DNA of 64,000 nt from Chitinophagaceae bacterium (GCA_016786885.1 JAEUVO010000085.1:17661-81660), one strand, 5' to 3'. Positions 8,493 through 18,780 are shown, counted from the stretch's first letter. The notes: generated by a model not told the origin, from the sequence alone. Numbers and translations are program-made.

Positions 8493-11400
8493 TTACAATA
8501 TCAATGCAATATTTCCGTTAAGCCGGATTATATCACCATTATCACAAAAAACTTCAGCCTGGTATACATATACGTCAGCTTTTGGTTTCTGACCTTTATA
8601 CGTACCGTTCCATCCTGCTGACGCATCATTTACCGGAAAGTCTCTTTTTTCAAATACAACTTCGCCCCATCGATTGAAGATCCGTAGCATCTTTACTCTC
8701 TCCAGGCCTTTGCCTCTTGGATAAAATACATCGTTACTTCCGTCACCATTAGGAGAAAAGGTATTAGGTATAAATAAATTTCCGTCTTTACATATGACAA
8801 TAACCTGTATCGAGCCAATATTGCTGCAGTTGTTATCATCTGTGAAATATACCTGGTATGTTGTATTAAATTTCGGTCCGGCGTCAGGGGCAGGGCAGGT
8901 AGTGCAACTTAAACCTGCAGAAGGAGACCACAGCCAGCTAACAGTATTAGGTGAATAAGTAGCAGGAATTGTAATGGGAAAGCCTGCCTGTATAGTCATT
9001 TGCCCCGGCATATTAACAACCGGCAAAGGATTTACAATAATATTTTGAAGGGTAGTGTCTTTGCAACCGCTGCTGTTAGTGGCAATAGCCGTTGCAACAA
9101 AACTTCCGGTAACTGTATACGTCTGTGCTGGTGGGTTTTGCAAGGTTGATGTATTCCCATTGGGAAATGTCCATTGCCAGGTTACGATGGATGTATCAGG
9201 TTGCAAAAAAACACCGGTATGGAGGATGGATGAGTTTATACAAATAACAGAATCGCCGCCAATATCAATCAGGGGACGCTGTATCACTTTTATAAGAGCC
9301 GGTTTTGATAATGTATCCCGGCAGCCAAGTTGTGTTTGAACGATCAATTGCACAGTATATAGCCCTTGTGCTGTGTACTGATGTGAAGGATTCTGTAATG
9401 TGGAACTACCTCCGTCACCAAAATCCCAGTTGTAAATAGTGACCGGATCATTAAAGGTAGTAGAGTCAGTAAAGTTTACCATACCAAAATCACAGAAGAA
9501 AGTAGTATCTGCGCCAAACTTAGCCTCAGCGCCACTTACAAAAACGGTATCAATTCCCTGCAGTGGTATTAAGCAGCCTGAGGGGTCTTCCATAATTATT
9601 TTCGGAAGAAAATTGCCGAATGATGCATAAATATGATTGGCGTTGGGAGTAGTTGTGGTTTGAGTAGTGCCGTCACCAAAATCCCAGAAATAGGAAGCCA
9701 TTGGTCCTGGGGTTAACACAGAAAGTGTGACCGGTAATGGCTTGCAGCCATCGATTGGTAAATAGTTGATTCTTGAACCAGCCGTGTCATAAACACGGAT
9801 AGTTTTTATTATGGAATCCATGCACCCGCCTGGGCTTGTTACAACCAGTTTTACAGGATAAACACCAGGAGTGGAATAAAAATGAATTGGATTGTTCAAT
9901 GTTGAATTTCCCTGGCCTGGTCCGAAATCCCATGAAACTGAACTATAAAAGGTGGACGTATTGGTAAACTGTACTTCTAGGGGTGTGCAAGAAGTAACGG
10001 AATCGCTAACAGTAAAATTTGGTATGGGCAGATCAACCCGTATAAAACTTGTTTTAGTTATTGAGTCAGCACATCCAAAAGTGTCCTGTACTGTAAGCTT
10101 AACGGTATATAACCCAGTAGCCGCATACGTATGCGTTGGAGAGGAGATGGTTGAAGTATTGCCATCACCGAAATCCCAGAAACTGGCTAATCCAGCCGGG
10201 GTTGTAGTATTTGTGAAAGTAACAATTGCACCAGGGCAGGTTAGCGTATCTGCAGTAACAAAATCAGGGATTGGGTTTGTCGCCGTCACAAGGTCGGGTA
10301 TGATAATGCTATCCATACAACCACTTGCATCTGTGACAATCAGTTTAACAGAGAATGTACCAGCAGTATTATAAGTATGTTGAAAAGGGGGATTACTGAA
10401 GTTTTGAATAACACCATCACCAAAATTCCATTGCCAGTTGGTTATATTATTTAGTCCATCGGTAGTTGAGAGATCATTGAATGTGGTCACAAGTCCAGTA
10501 CATCCTGCCACATTGCTGGCTGTAAAATTGGCTGTTGGCCCATTGATGCGGATATAATTGTTTTTTACAATAGTGTTTGTACAACCATTAAGATCTGTTA
10601 TGGTAAGAGTAACTGTATAAGTACCGGAGTTCGTATAACTATGCGCAATGACAGGAGTAGTACCAATGGCAGTATTACTATCCCCAAAGTCCCAACTGTA
10701 GTTAGTTATGTTTACCGGATTAAACCCAATACCGTTGAACAACACATTGCCTATTTTACATAACGTAGTTAGAGGAGTTGTAAAATCTGCTCTTTCATCC
10801 AGTGCATTTACAACCTGAGTAGCTGTATCTGCACAGCCACCATTTGTTACTATCAATTGTACATTATAAGCTCCTAATCCCGGAAATAGATGAACCGGAT
10901 TTTGAATGGTTACAAGGGGGCTGCCGTCACCAAAATTCCATTCCCATGCGAGGGGTGCTACGGATTGGTCTGTGAAAGTAAAACGAATCCTGTTGCCACA
11001 ATCGGGAGTAACAAGGAAACGGGCAATTGGGGGCAAAACATAAATATAATTCGTTCTCGTAATAGTATCAGGGCAACCATTATTAAAAGCAATAAGACGT
11101 ACAGTAAAATATCCAGTGTCAGTATAAGAATGAGTGGGGTTTTGAAAGATAGAAGTTGTGCCGTCACCAAAGTCCCAATACCATTCATCAGCTGGGACAG
11201 AAAGATCGGTAAATTGAACCGGCTGCATGGCACAAACAGGATTAGGAGTTGCAGAAAAATCCGCAATAGGTTTATCACCCACTCTTACTGCTGCAGGAAT
11301 TGTTAAGGTATCACGACAACCAGTACTGGTAGTAATGATTAATCTTACTGTATATGTTCCCTGCACAGTATATGTGTGAACAGGGTTCTGTAAAATGGAA

Positions 11401-12851
11401 GTGCCACCATCACCGAAATCCCATTCATACGAAGTAACAACATCAACAGCAGTGATAACAGGAACCGGAGCAATAGTGAAAGGGATACATCCCCGGTCGG
11501 GCAGGGCAGGAATGGTGATGTTAGCTCTTTGTATAGTGACGAAATCAGGCCGTACAATAGTGTCCGTGCAACCGAAACTATTTGTCGCTATCAGTGTGAC
11601 TGTAAATACCCCGTATGTAGTGTATGTGTGAGCCGGATTCTGAGCTGTGGAAGTACCGCCATCACCAAAATCCCATTGCCAGCCAACAGCACCACCTGTT
11701 GAAAGATCCTGGAAGTTCACAGTAAGCGGCGGTTCACATCTTGATGTAACAGGAGCCGTAAAATCAGCTACAGGCCTTGGATTAACAGTGATATTCTGCT
11801 CAACAGAATCAAGACAACCAGGGTAAGTATTGTACAGCTTAACTGCATATACACCCGGAACAGCATAGCTATGTGTGACGGTGATCCCATTTGCAGTGCC
11901 TCCATCACCAAAATTCCAGCCCGAACTGGACGGAAGCGGAATTGATGTGTTTGTAAAGCTTACAATTTCATTAATACAAACATTTGGTGGATATGAGAAA
12001 GTAGTGCTGTACCCTCCGATTATAATGGGATTGCTGATTATGGTATCCTGGCAGCCAGCAGAACTGAAGGTTACAAGTGTTACTGTATATGTTCCATTGG
12101 CTGTGTAAGTATGAACGGGATTTGCTGCGGCAGAAAAATTTCCATCTCCAAAACCCCACAAATAAGTTAATACCGACGGACCTGTAGAAGTATTGGTAAA
12201 TGTGATATTAGCAGGGGCACTGCACACAGTTGGTTGTGTATGTGTAAAATCTGCGGTAACACCAGGTGTAACAGTTATGAAATTTGGGCGACTGACAGTA
12301 CGGGTACATCCTTTATCATTGGTAACTTTTAATGTTACATTAAAGGTACCAGCAGTGGTATAGGTTATGAGTGGATTTTGCAGAGTTGAAGTAGTGCCAT
12401 TCCCAAAGTCCCATTCCCAGCTTACATTAGTGTTACCGGCGCCTGCAGTTGAAAGATCCGTGAGTTGAACTCTAAGCGGAAAACAACCGCTTGTGATGTT
12501 GGCAGAAAAATCAACAGTTGGAGGCTCGTACACAGTAACATAATTTGTTCTTACCAATGTATTACTGCCGATGGCATTGGTAACTGAAAGAGTAACTGTG
12601 TAGGTGCCCGGAGTAAAATAACTTGCTGTAGGATTTTGAAGGGTTGATGTATTCCCATTTCCAAAATCCCAGTTCCAGGCAGTAGGACTGCCTGTTGATT
12701 GATCCTGAAAATTTACAATTAAAGGGGAGCAACCTGCAAGCGGAGACCCCGTGAAGTTGGCAACCGGCTGAGATCGGGCCATAAATGTGCCGATGATAAG
12801 AAAGCAGAAGATAAAAAATCTTCTCCCGGTATTGTGATATATTGGCTTCAA
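8493..12851 (-). CDS. Giant PKD-repeat surface protein with gliding-type C-terminus
   Basis: A 1452-residue secreted protein. A signal peptide (about 1-27) is followed by about 15 PKD-type repeats, each marked by a W(D/N/T)FG(D/N)G core and a Y..(P/A/G)G.Y.V.L strand; the third and twelfth are WGFGDG and WDFGPG variants. The C-terminal roughly 95 residues, from PNTFSPNGDGSNDVF through FNRWGEVVFE to the end, are the gliding-motility-associated type B sorting domain used by T9SS. The only start that retains the signal peptide is TTG at 12851; an upstream in-frame stop excludes an earlier ATG. Immediately followed by PorP/SprF. Probably an adhesin or extended surface fibre; no enzyme domain is seen. 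Confidence 0.92.
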   Translation of the reverse strand: MKPIYHNTGRRFFIFCFLIIGTFMARSQPVANFTGSPLAGCSPLIVNFQDQSTGSPTAWNWDFGNGNTSTLQNPTASYFTPGTYTVTLSVTNAIGSNTLVRTNYVTVYEPPTVDFSANITSGCFPLRVQLTDLSTAGAGNTNVSWEWDFGNGTTSTLQNPLITYTTAGTFNVTLKVTNDKGCTRTVSRPNFITVTPGVTADFTHTQPTVCSAPANITFTNTSTGPSVLTYLWGFGDGNFSAAANPVHTYTANGTYTVTLVTFSSAGCQDTIISNPIIIGGYSTTFSYPPNVCINEIVSFTNTSIPLPSSSGWNFGDGGTANGITVTHSYAVPGVYAVKLYNTYPGCLDSVEQNITVNPRPVADFTAPVTSRCEPPLTVNFQDLSTGGAVGWQWDFGDGGTSTAQNPAHTYTTYGVFTVTLIATNSFGCTDTIVRPDFVTIQRANITIPALPDRGCIPFTIAPVPVITAVDVVTSYEWDFGDGGTSILQNPVHTYTVQGTYTVRLIITTSTGCRDTLTIPAAVRVGDKPIADFSATPNPVCAMQPVQFTDLSVPADEWYWDFGDGTTSIFQNPTHSYTDTGYFTVRLIAFNNGCPDTITRTNYIYVLPPIARFLVTPDCGNRIRFTFTDQSVAPLAWEWNFGDGSPLVTIQNPVHLFPGLGAYNVQLIVTNGGCADTATQVVNALDERADFTTPLTTLCKIGNVLFNGIGFNPVNITNYSWDFGDSNTAIGTTPVIAHSYTNSGTYTVTLTITDLNGCTNTIVKNNYIRINGPTANFTASNVAGCTGLVTTFNDLSTTDGLNNITNWQWNFGDGVIQNFSNPPFQHTYNTAGTFSVKLIVTDASGCMDSIIIPDLVTATNPIPDFVTADTLTCPGAIVTFTNTTTPAGLASFWDFGDGNTSTISSPTHTYAATGLYTVKLTVQDTFGCADSITKTSFIRVDLPIPNFTVSDSVTSCTPLEVQFTNTSTFYSSVSWDFGPGQGNSTLNNPIHFYSTPGVYPVKLVVTSPGGCMDSIIKTIRVYDTAGSRINYLPIDGCKPLPVTLSVLTPGPMASYFWDFGDGTTQTTTTPNANHIYASFGNFLPKIIMEDPSGCLIPLQGIDTVFVSGAEAKFGADTTFFCDFGMVNFTDSTTFNDPVTIYNWDFGDGGSSTLQNPSHQYTAQGLYTVQLIVQTQLGCRDTLSKPALIKVIQRPLIDIGGDSVICINSSILHTGVFLQPDTSIVTWQWTFPNGNTSTLQNPPAQTYTVTGSFVATAIATNSSGCKDTTLQNIIVNPLPVVNMPGQMTIQAGFPITIPATYSPNTVSWLWSPSAGLSCTTCPAPDAGPKFNTTYQVYFTDDNNCSNIGSIQVIVICKDGNLFIPNTFSPNGDGSNDVFYPRGKGLERVKMLRIFNRWGEVVFEKRDFPVNDASAGWNGTYKGQKPKADVYVYQAEVFCDNGDIIRLNGNIALIL

Positions 12852-13045
12852 CAGGTAGCTGGTTTAATTAAGGGAACTATTACACACAAAAACTATTCCT
12901 AACAACGATTATTCTACTTTACCTGTTCTCTTTTTTATGCAAAAGATTTTTCAGCTTAACAAAAGAGGTCAGGCGGCTGGTGAATATGACACCGATCAGC
13001 ATAATTTGTTTAACGAAAGGGGCGGACTAAAGCAAACACGGTCAT

Positions 13046-13456
13046 TTACAATTTATCAAGCCGCATGTTTTTCACTTCAGTACCATTGGTTTGGGTGGCC
13101 TCTACATAAGTCCAGCTGTTCCTTGTGATTGACCAGCTTCCATTTATTAATGACAATGGATAAGATGCAGCAGTAAAATTGGCCCATGTGGTCATCGTGC
13201 TGGCATTACCATCCCAGGTACCTGTTTTTTCAGTAGTTCCATTCTTGATAGCATCAACGGTCTTATTACTGTAGTACTTAAATCTGTAATTGGTAAAATC
13301 GGCAGTAATATCCGAGCCATTAAGCGTAAAACTGGTAATGGCCCACTGCCCATCAGTCATTGCCCTGATGACAAGGTCTTGCTGTATTTCCTCTACTGTT
13401 TTTTTGCATCCTGTCATCAGCAGAACTAAAACAGCTATTAGGGTGAATTTTTTCAT
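13046..13456 (-). CDS. Lipocalin-like lipoprotein
   Basis: A 136-residue lipoprotein. The signal peptide ends in a lipobox LMTGC, so the mature protein should be lipid-anchored in the envelope. The mature part shows the repeated short strands of a lipocalin-like beta barrel (GQWAITSF, FKYYSNKTVDA, GTWDG, SWSITRN). Start is taken at the ATG of MKKFTLIAV (13456); a longer in-frame extension would put 17 charged residues ahead of the signal peptide. Ligand unknown. Confidence 0.7.
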   Translation of the reverse strand: MKKFTLIAVLVLLMTGCKKTVEEIQQDLVIRAMTDGQWAITSFTLNGSDITADFTNYRFKYYSNKTVDAIKNGTTEKTGTWDGNASTMTTWANFTAASYPLSLINGSWSITRNSWTYVEATQTNGTEVKNMRLDKL

Positions 13457-13614
13457 ATTTCCGGTTAAAAGTCTACACAAAATAGGCATAATGTACAGCT
13501 TATCCAACAGGTAAATTACAACCTGGTCAGCCTATATTATACTACTGTTAACGGGTTCTTCTTTTGGTTTTCAGGATAATGCATTTAATTTCACAGCCAC
13601 ATTTGCGAAAACTA

Positions 13615-16020
13615 ATGAAAAGAGCTTTACTGGCATTCTACGGGTTTCTTCTTCTTTCTTCGGTCGGTTATTCTCAAAAACCGGCGGAGTTGCTGAATCA
13701 ATGGTATAAAAAATCACCGATAGAGAAAGTATATCTTCATTTTGACCGGGATAATTACCTGGCCGGGGAAACCCTCTGGTTCAAGGCTTATTTGTATTCA
13801 GACTACCAGCCGGATACAGCAAGCTCTGTATTATATGTTGAGCTTTTTAACGGGTCTTCAGCCTTAGTGGGCAAAAAGATATTACCTGTAGTGCTGGGAG
13901 TTACAAATGGTCAGTTTGAATTGCCAGATTCACTGGTTACAGGTAATTACTCTGTCAGGGCATGGTCTCCGACAATGCTGAATAACGGAACAGATTTTAT
14001 ATACAGAAAAAATATTTTCATTTTCGGAAAGAAAGCCAAAGAAGCAGTTACAGTAAAGCAAAAAGAAATAAGGCTTGAATTCTTTCCGGAAGGTGGGAAT
14101 TTTATCAGTGGCCTTTCTAATACAATTGCATTTAAAGCAACTGATGAGAAAGGTATGCCGGCTCAGGTAAACGGTTATATTAATAATAGTAAGAATGAAA
14201 AGCTAACTGCTTTTACTACATATCATGACGGCATGGGAATGTTAGAACTCACACCAGAAATCAATGAAGTGTATTTTGCTGTGTTGGATGGGGATATCGG
14301 TTCAAAAAAATATCAATTGCCTGCTCCAACTGATAAAGGAATCGTTTTTACTATGATCCCTCATCCGCAAGGAGGCTTTTTTGAGATAAAGCAGGGAACC
14401 AGCGATCCTTCTTTAAAAGCGGCTTACATGATCGGGCAGATTCAGCATCATGTAGTGTTTCGTCAAAACTTTGCTTCGGCCAAAGGAGAGGTTCAGGGAA
14501 TCATTAACACTGAAAAATTAAATTCGGGCATTTTGCAGGTAACGGTTTTTAATGAAGATGATATTCCGCTTGCTGAAAGACTGTTCTTTGTCAATAATAA
14601 AGAGTATGTTCAGGCAGTATCATTAAGAACGGATACACTTAGTTTTTCGTCAAAAGGCAGGAATCATTTTAAAATACTAATGCCCGATACAATACAGGGC
14701 AGCATATCAGTATCTGTTACAGATGCAGATTATAACCTGCATGGACTAAGAGAGGAGTCTATTTATTCAAGCCTGCTCCTCACATCAGACCTGAAAGGAT
14801 ATATACATAACCCGTCCTGGTATTTTTTATCTGATAATGATTCTGTAAGAACAGCACTTGATCTGTTGATGATGACGAATGGCTGGAGAAGATTTAAGTG
14901 GAGTGAACTGGCCCGGAAAGTCAGGAATCCACTTGCCTATACAGATCCTGCTTATATAACTATTACAGGAAGGGTAAATCTGCAGGGCACAAAAAAGCCT
15001 TTTGCTGAAAGACCATTAGTGGCTATTATTTCTGCAGAGGGAATGGCAAGAAGTATGCAGATGATCAGCACTGATAAGCAAGGTGATTTCAAACTGGATT
15101 CATTACTTTTTTTTGGTAATGCCCGAATCTATCTAATTGATATAAGAGGGAGGAAAAGCCAGTATATTGATGTGAATATGACCAGTGATTCATTGGGAAA
15201 GGTATATACTGTTACTTCTCCTGTTGAACAAGCGGCTGAAATAGACAAAAGTCCTTCTATTAGTAAGCAGGGAGTACTGGCAGCAGATTATGATGCTATT
15301 CAAAAAGCCAATGGGTTGATGCTGGAAGGAGTTACGCTTAAGGTCAGGAAAAAAAGCCCTGCAGAAGAATTGGATGAGAAGTATACAAGAGGTATGTTTA
15401 GTGGTTTTTCACAAAAAACCATTGACCTGGTCAATACAGAGCAATACATTTCTGAGAATAATATTTTTGATTACCTTATGTCAAGGGTGCCGGGGTTGGA
15501 TGTAACAAATGATGGGGTTGACTACAGGGTGTATTACCGCCAGGGACCGTCCCTGAGTTCTCTTGGGCCAATACCTATGACGCTTTACCTGAACGAGATT
15601 GAAACAGATGCCAATGTTATCTCAACTATTCCTGCTACGGAAATTGCTTTGGTGAAAGTCTTCAGCACATTTGTAGGTGCAGCCGGTGGCGGGGCTGGCG
15701 GGGCAATGGCCATCTATACCAAAAAAGGTTCTGATATCAGCAATTCTTCCAGAGGAGATCTGATTACCTACAAAGGATTTTCAGTCGTAAAAGAGTTTTA
15801 TGCACCGAATTATAAAGTCGAGCCGGAATTGATGAGCAAAGCGGACAGCCGTATTACCCTGGACTGGCGTCCGAATATATTTATCAATAACATCAACCCT
15901 GTAATACCTGTGAGTTTTTATAACAGCGACCGCACTAAAAAATTCAGGGTGATTGTAGAAGGAATGACTACCTCAGGAAAGATGATCAGCCTGGAAAAAT
16001 TAATTGAATCCGGCAAGTGA
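13615..16020 (+). CDS. MG2-domain protein with TonB-receptor plug
   Basis: About 801 residues with a signal peptide. Near the N-terminus, KVYLHFDRDNYLAGETLWF is the opening of a macroglobulin MG2-type beta domain. A carboxypeptidase-regulatory-like segment and, near residues 610-720, a TonB-dependent-receptor plug follow (DYLMSRVPGLDV ... GPIPMTLYLNEIE ... GAMAIYTKKG). There is no 22-strand barrel, so it is not a complete receptor; this architecture is common in Bacteroidota and its function is unclear. The ATG at 13615 gives the best signal peptide; upstream in-frame TTG and ATG codons exist. Convergent with the DinB gene. Confidence 0.82.
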   Translation: MKRALLAFYGFLLLSSVGYSQKPAELLNQWYKKSPIEKVYLHFDRDNYLAGETLWFKAYLYSDYQPDTASSVLYVELFNGSSALVGKKILPVVLGVTNGQFELPDSLVTGNYSVRAWSPTMLNNGTDFIYRKNIFIFGKKAKEAVTVKQKEIRLEFFPEGGNFISGLSNTIAFKATDEKGMPAQVNGYINNSKNEKLTAFTTYHDGMGMLELTPEINEVYFAVLDGDIGSKKYQLPAPTDKGIVFTMIPHPQGGFFEIKQGTSDPSLKAAYMIGQIQHHVVFRQNFASAKGEVQGIINTEKLNSGILQVTVFNEDDIPLAERLFFVNNKEYVQAVSLRTDTLSFSSKGRNHFKILMPDTIQGSISVSVTDADYNLHGLREESIYSSLLLTSDLKGYIHNPSWYFLSDNDSVRTALDLLMMTNGWRRFKWSELARKVRNPLAYTDPAYITITGRVNLQGTKKPFAERPLVAIISAEGMARSMQMISTDKQGDFKLDSLLFFGNARIYLIDIRGRKSQYIDVNMTSDSLGKVYTVTSPVEQAAEIDKSPSISKQGVLAADYDAIQKANGLMLEGVTLKVRKKSPAEELDEKYTRGMFSGFSQKTIDLVNTEQYISENNIFDYLMSRVPGLDVTNDGVDYRVYYRQGPSLSSLGPIPMTLYLNEIETDANVISTIPATEIALVKVFSTFVGAAGGGAGGAMAIYTKKGSDISNSSRGDLITYKGFSVVKEFYAPNYKVEPELMSKADSRITLDWRPNIFINNINPVIPVSFYNSDRTKKFRVIVEGMTTSGKMISLEKLIESGK

Positions 16021-16082
16021 TATACACCTTTAACTAACAACCCTTACTATAAAGAAGGTACTCTTAGCTATTAATAATAAAA

Positions 16083-16715
16083 TTATTTACCAGGGAACCC
16101 CTGGTCTGATTTTACTTCAATCATTTGGAGAGTATGTCGTTTGCTGTGTGCGGCAATGAAAATGTATAGCTGGTAACAATCGATCCAGCCGAAAGGCATT
16201 TGTACCACATGATTGCGAAGATCCTCAGTTGAATTCTTAATATACTTTATATGCTCTGTCCTGCTGTTCCTGAAATCTGCCAGTGCTGCATCTAAGCTGG
16301 TAAAGCCGGTATTTTTAGGCTGTATTGGTTCAGGTGCCTGAAATTTCTGTGTCCTGTTCTGTACCATTGCTACAATTTGCTCATCTGTAGCTTTAATTTC
16401 CGAACGTTTTTCAGGGTTAGCTGCAGTTTTCATAGCACCTTCAAACATGGCCCACAGTGTCTTTTCCGCAGCTGCTATATGATACATACATTCTGTTACC
16501 GACCACTTATCCGGGGCCACTTTAAAATTCAATTGTGCTTCAGATAATCCTTTGGTGGTGTTAACGGCATCTTTATAAGTGTCCTTCATCAAACCGGATG
16601 CATATTTTCTTTCTGATTTTGAAATGGAATTGTCGTTGATCGTTCCGGCAGAACCTGTAACGACCAATAATAGAAGTAATAATCGGCCTGTTGTTCTTTT
16701 AAGCATGGCAAACAT
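16083..16715 (-). CDS. Exported DinB-fold protein
   Basis: DinB-like four-helix protein of 210 residues (207 if begun at the second Met at 16706). The metal-site histidines expected for the fold are visible in YHIAAAE and in the AHSKRHTLQM segment near the C-terminus. Unusually for the family, a hydrophobic stretch RLLLLLLVVTGSAG forms a likely signal peptide, so it should act in the periplasm. Some DinB-fold proteins are thiol transferases; none can be assigned here. Divergent from the Nif3 gene. Confidence 0.78.
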   Translation of the reverse strand: MFAMLKRTTGRLLLLLLVVTGSAGTINDNSISKSERKYASGLMKDTYKDAVNTTKGLSEAQLNFKVAPDKWSVTECMYHIAAAEKTLWAMFEGAMKTAANPEKRSEIKATDEQIVAMVQNRTQKFQAPEPIQPKNTGFTSLDAALADFRNSRTEHIKYIKNSTEDLRNHVVQMPFGWIDCYQLYIFIAAHSKRHTLQMIEVKSDQGFPGK

Positions 16716-16847
16716 TTTTTAAATGAACTGATCGGACGGGAGTCATCATGGGTGAGAAGAGTAAAAGGTACAAAAGATTTATACACGATAAAACTTTGTT
16801 TTTCCACCTTTCAAGGGTGCAAATTAGTAATCCTGTAACTTTCGGGA

Positions 16848-17945
16848 ATGAAAATTTCGACCATAACCGGCTTTTTGGAATCTTTGGCAAACACTTCTTT
16901 ACAAGAGGCATATGATAACGCCGGCCTTATTACCGGGGATACTAATTGGGACTGTACCGGTGTTATATGTTCATTAGATGCGACAGAGGAAATTGTGAAC
17001 GAGGCCATTGAGAAAAAATGTAATCTCATTGTAGCGCATCATCCAATTATTTTCGGAGGGCTAAAGAAGATCAATGGAAAGAATTATGTGGAGAAAACAG
17101 TCATTACTGCCATTAAAAATGATATTGCCATTTATGCTATACATACAAACCTGGATAATGTAATAGAAGGTGTGAATGGAAAGATTGCTGCCATGTTGGG
17201 CCTGCAAAATCTGTCTGTGCTTTCTCCCAGGGATAATATACTAAAGAAGCTTTTCACTTTTGTACCACTTGCACAGGCAGAGCAGGTACGGGCGGCTGTT
17301 TTTGAGGCAGGTGGTCGCCATATTGGCAATTACAGTGAATGCAGTTTTAATACAGAAGGTGCAGGAACTTTTAAAGCCGGACAAGGAACGGATCCATTTG
17401 TGGGGAGGGTAGGTGAAAGGCATTTTGAAAAGGAAGTCAAAGTAGAAGTCATTTTTCCAGGTTTCCTTGAAACTAAGATCATTGCTGCGATGAAGGAAGC
17501 CCATCCATATGAAGAAGTAGCGTATGATGTGGTAAACTTATCCAATGCTCACCCGGGTATCGGCTCAGGTATCGTCGGGGAGCTGCCATCGTCAGTTGAT
17601 GAAAAGCAATTTCTATCTCTTGTAAAGCAGTTATTCAAATTATCGGTGGTCCGCCATACCCCGCTGGTCAATAGACCAGTTAAAAAAGTAGCTATTTGCG
17701 GGGGGGCTGGTAGTTTTTTGATTTCCAAAGCTTTAGCGGCCGGAGCAGATGCATATATTACTGCAGATATGAAGTATCATGAGTTTTTTGATGCTAATGG
17801 CCGAATGCTTATCACGGATGTCGGTCATTACGAAAGTGAGCAGTTCACTATCAACCTGCTGCAAGAAGTTTTAGCGGAAAAATTCCCTACCTTTGCCGTC
17901 CTTAAAACAGAAGTGGAAACCAATCCCGTCAGATATTTTTTATAA
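16848..17945 (+). CDS. Nif3-like dinuclear metal centre protein
   Basis: Cytoplasmic protein of the Nif3/YbgI/YqfO family, which forms hexameric toroids around two-metal sites. The 365-residue length indicates the long form carrying a PII/CutA-like insert (about residues 125-230) between the two halves. Metal ligands are visible in VAHHPIIFGG near the N-terminus and in TDVGHYESEQF near the C-terminus. A zinc-ribbon coiled-coil gene follows 79 nt downstream, a pairing common in Bacteroidota. Proposed family roles (GTP cyclohydrolase I type 2-like) are not proven. Confidence 0.92.
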   Translation: MKISTITGFLESLANTSLQEAYDNAGLITGDTNWDCTGVICSLDATEEIVNEAIEKKCNLIVAHHPIIFGGLKKINGKNYVEKTVITAIKNDIAIYAIHTNLDNVIEGVNGKIAAMLGLQNLSVLSPRDNILKKLFTFVPLAQAEQVRAAVFEAGGRHIGNYSECSFNTEGAGTFKAGQGTDPFVGRVGERHFEKEVKVEVIFPGFLETKIIAAMKEAHPYEEVAYDVVNLSNAHPGIGSGIVGELPSSVDEKQFLSLVKQLFKLSVVRHTPLVNRPVKKVAICGGAGSFLISKALAAGADAYITADMKYHEFFDANGRMLITDVGHYESEQFTINLLQEVLAEKFPTFAVLKTEVETNPVRYFL

Positions 17946-17980
17946 GCTAACCGGAACTGGTAAAAACCACTGAAAACAAA

Positions 17981-17996
17981 CCTGTCCGCTGGCAGG
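17981..17996. repeat. Palindromic GC-rich repeat, intergenic copy
   Basis: CCTGTCCGCTGGCAGG is an imperfect palindrome in the AT-rich spacer between the Nif3 and zinc-ribbon genes. It resembles the two palindromic insertions inside recN (20189-20209 and 20486-20506) and its complement shares the word AGCGGACAG with the bases after the first of them. Likely a dispersed small palindromic element. Confidence 0.45.
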
Positions 17997-18024
17997 CTTC
18001 AAACAAGAAACTTTAAACTAAAAT

Positions 18025-18780
18025 ATGGCACACGTTAAAGAATTTTCAGTTGAAGAAAAACTTACTTCTCTCGTTACCCTTCAGAAGATAGAAAGTAAGA
18101 TGGATGAGATCAAGATACTGAAAGGGGAATTACCAATGGAAGTGGCTGACCTGGAAGATGAAATCACCGGTTTGCATGCCCGCCAGACCCGTATTGAAGA
18201 AGAAATAAATGGTGTAACAGATTTTATTGAGCAGCGCAAAAATGCTATCAAAGAAGCTGAAGCATTGATAAAAAAATATGACAAGCAGAGCTCCAACGTT
18301 AAAAATAACAGGGAGTTTGAAGCTATTAATAAAGAAGTAGAAATGCAGCAGCTGGAAGTAAAGCTGGCTGAAAAACATATCAAAGATGCTACGGAAGAAA
18401 TAGCAGAAAAAGCTGTCTTGCTTGAGAAAGCTAAAAAGAATATTGCTGCGAAAGAAGGTGTACTGGCTACTAAAAAAGGGGAGCTGGAAAAGATCATCGC
18501 CGCTAATGAAAAAGAAGAAAAGCATTTTGCCAAACTGGCTACTGATGCCAAGCAGCATGTAGAACCCCGTTTGCTGGCAAGTTATGAGAAGATCCGCCAT
18601 AGCTACAGAAATGGATTGGCTGTGGTGCCGGTTGAAAGAGATGCCTGCGGCGGATGTTTTAATGCTATCCCTCCACAAAAACAAAGTGAGATCCGCCAGC
18701 ACAAAAAAATCATGATCTGCGAAAACTGTGGCCGGATCCTGGTGGATGAAGAACTGAACAATAACGTAGAAGTAAAATAA
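18025..18780 (+). CDS. Coiled-coil zinc-ribbon protein (C4-type)
   Basis: A 251-residue cytoplasmic protein. Residues of about 10-185 are a long antiparallel coiled coil rich in Lys, Glu and Ala. The C-terminal domain (about 205-245) is a C4 zinc ribbon with CGGC and CENCG pairs. It belongs to the CT398-like family often annotated as a putative nucleic-acid-binding protein. It follows the Nif3 gene and is closed by a strong terminator. Molecular role not established. Confidence 0.88.
   Translation: MAHVKEFSVEEKLTSLVTLQKIESKMDEIKILKGELPMEVADLEDEITGLHARQTRIEEEINGVTDFIEQRKNAIKEAEALIKKYDKQSSNVKNNREFEAINKEVEMQQLEVKLAEKHIKDATEEIAEKAVLLEKAKKNIAAKEGVLATKKGELEKIIAANEKEEKHFAKLATDAKQHVEPRLLASYEKIRHSYRNGLAVVPVERDACGGCFNAIPPQKQSEIRQHKKIMICENCGRILVDEELNNNVEVK

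Noticed and set aside
10890..11306. Frames opposite the PKD repeats
   Set aside because: Shadow frames created by the repeated PKD coding sequence; no start signals and no domain pattern.
8493..12851. Repeated DNA resembling an array
   Set aside because: The periodicity is that of diverged PKD domains of about 80-95 codons, not of identical short repeats with spacers, so it is not a CRISPR.
12937..13128. 63-codon open frame upstream of the PKD gene
   Set aside because: Overlaps the end of the lipocalin-like gene and has no recognisable protein features.
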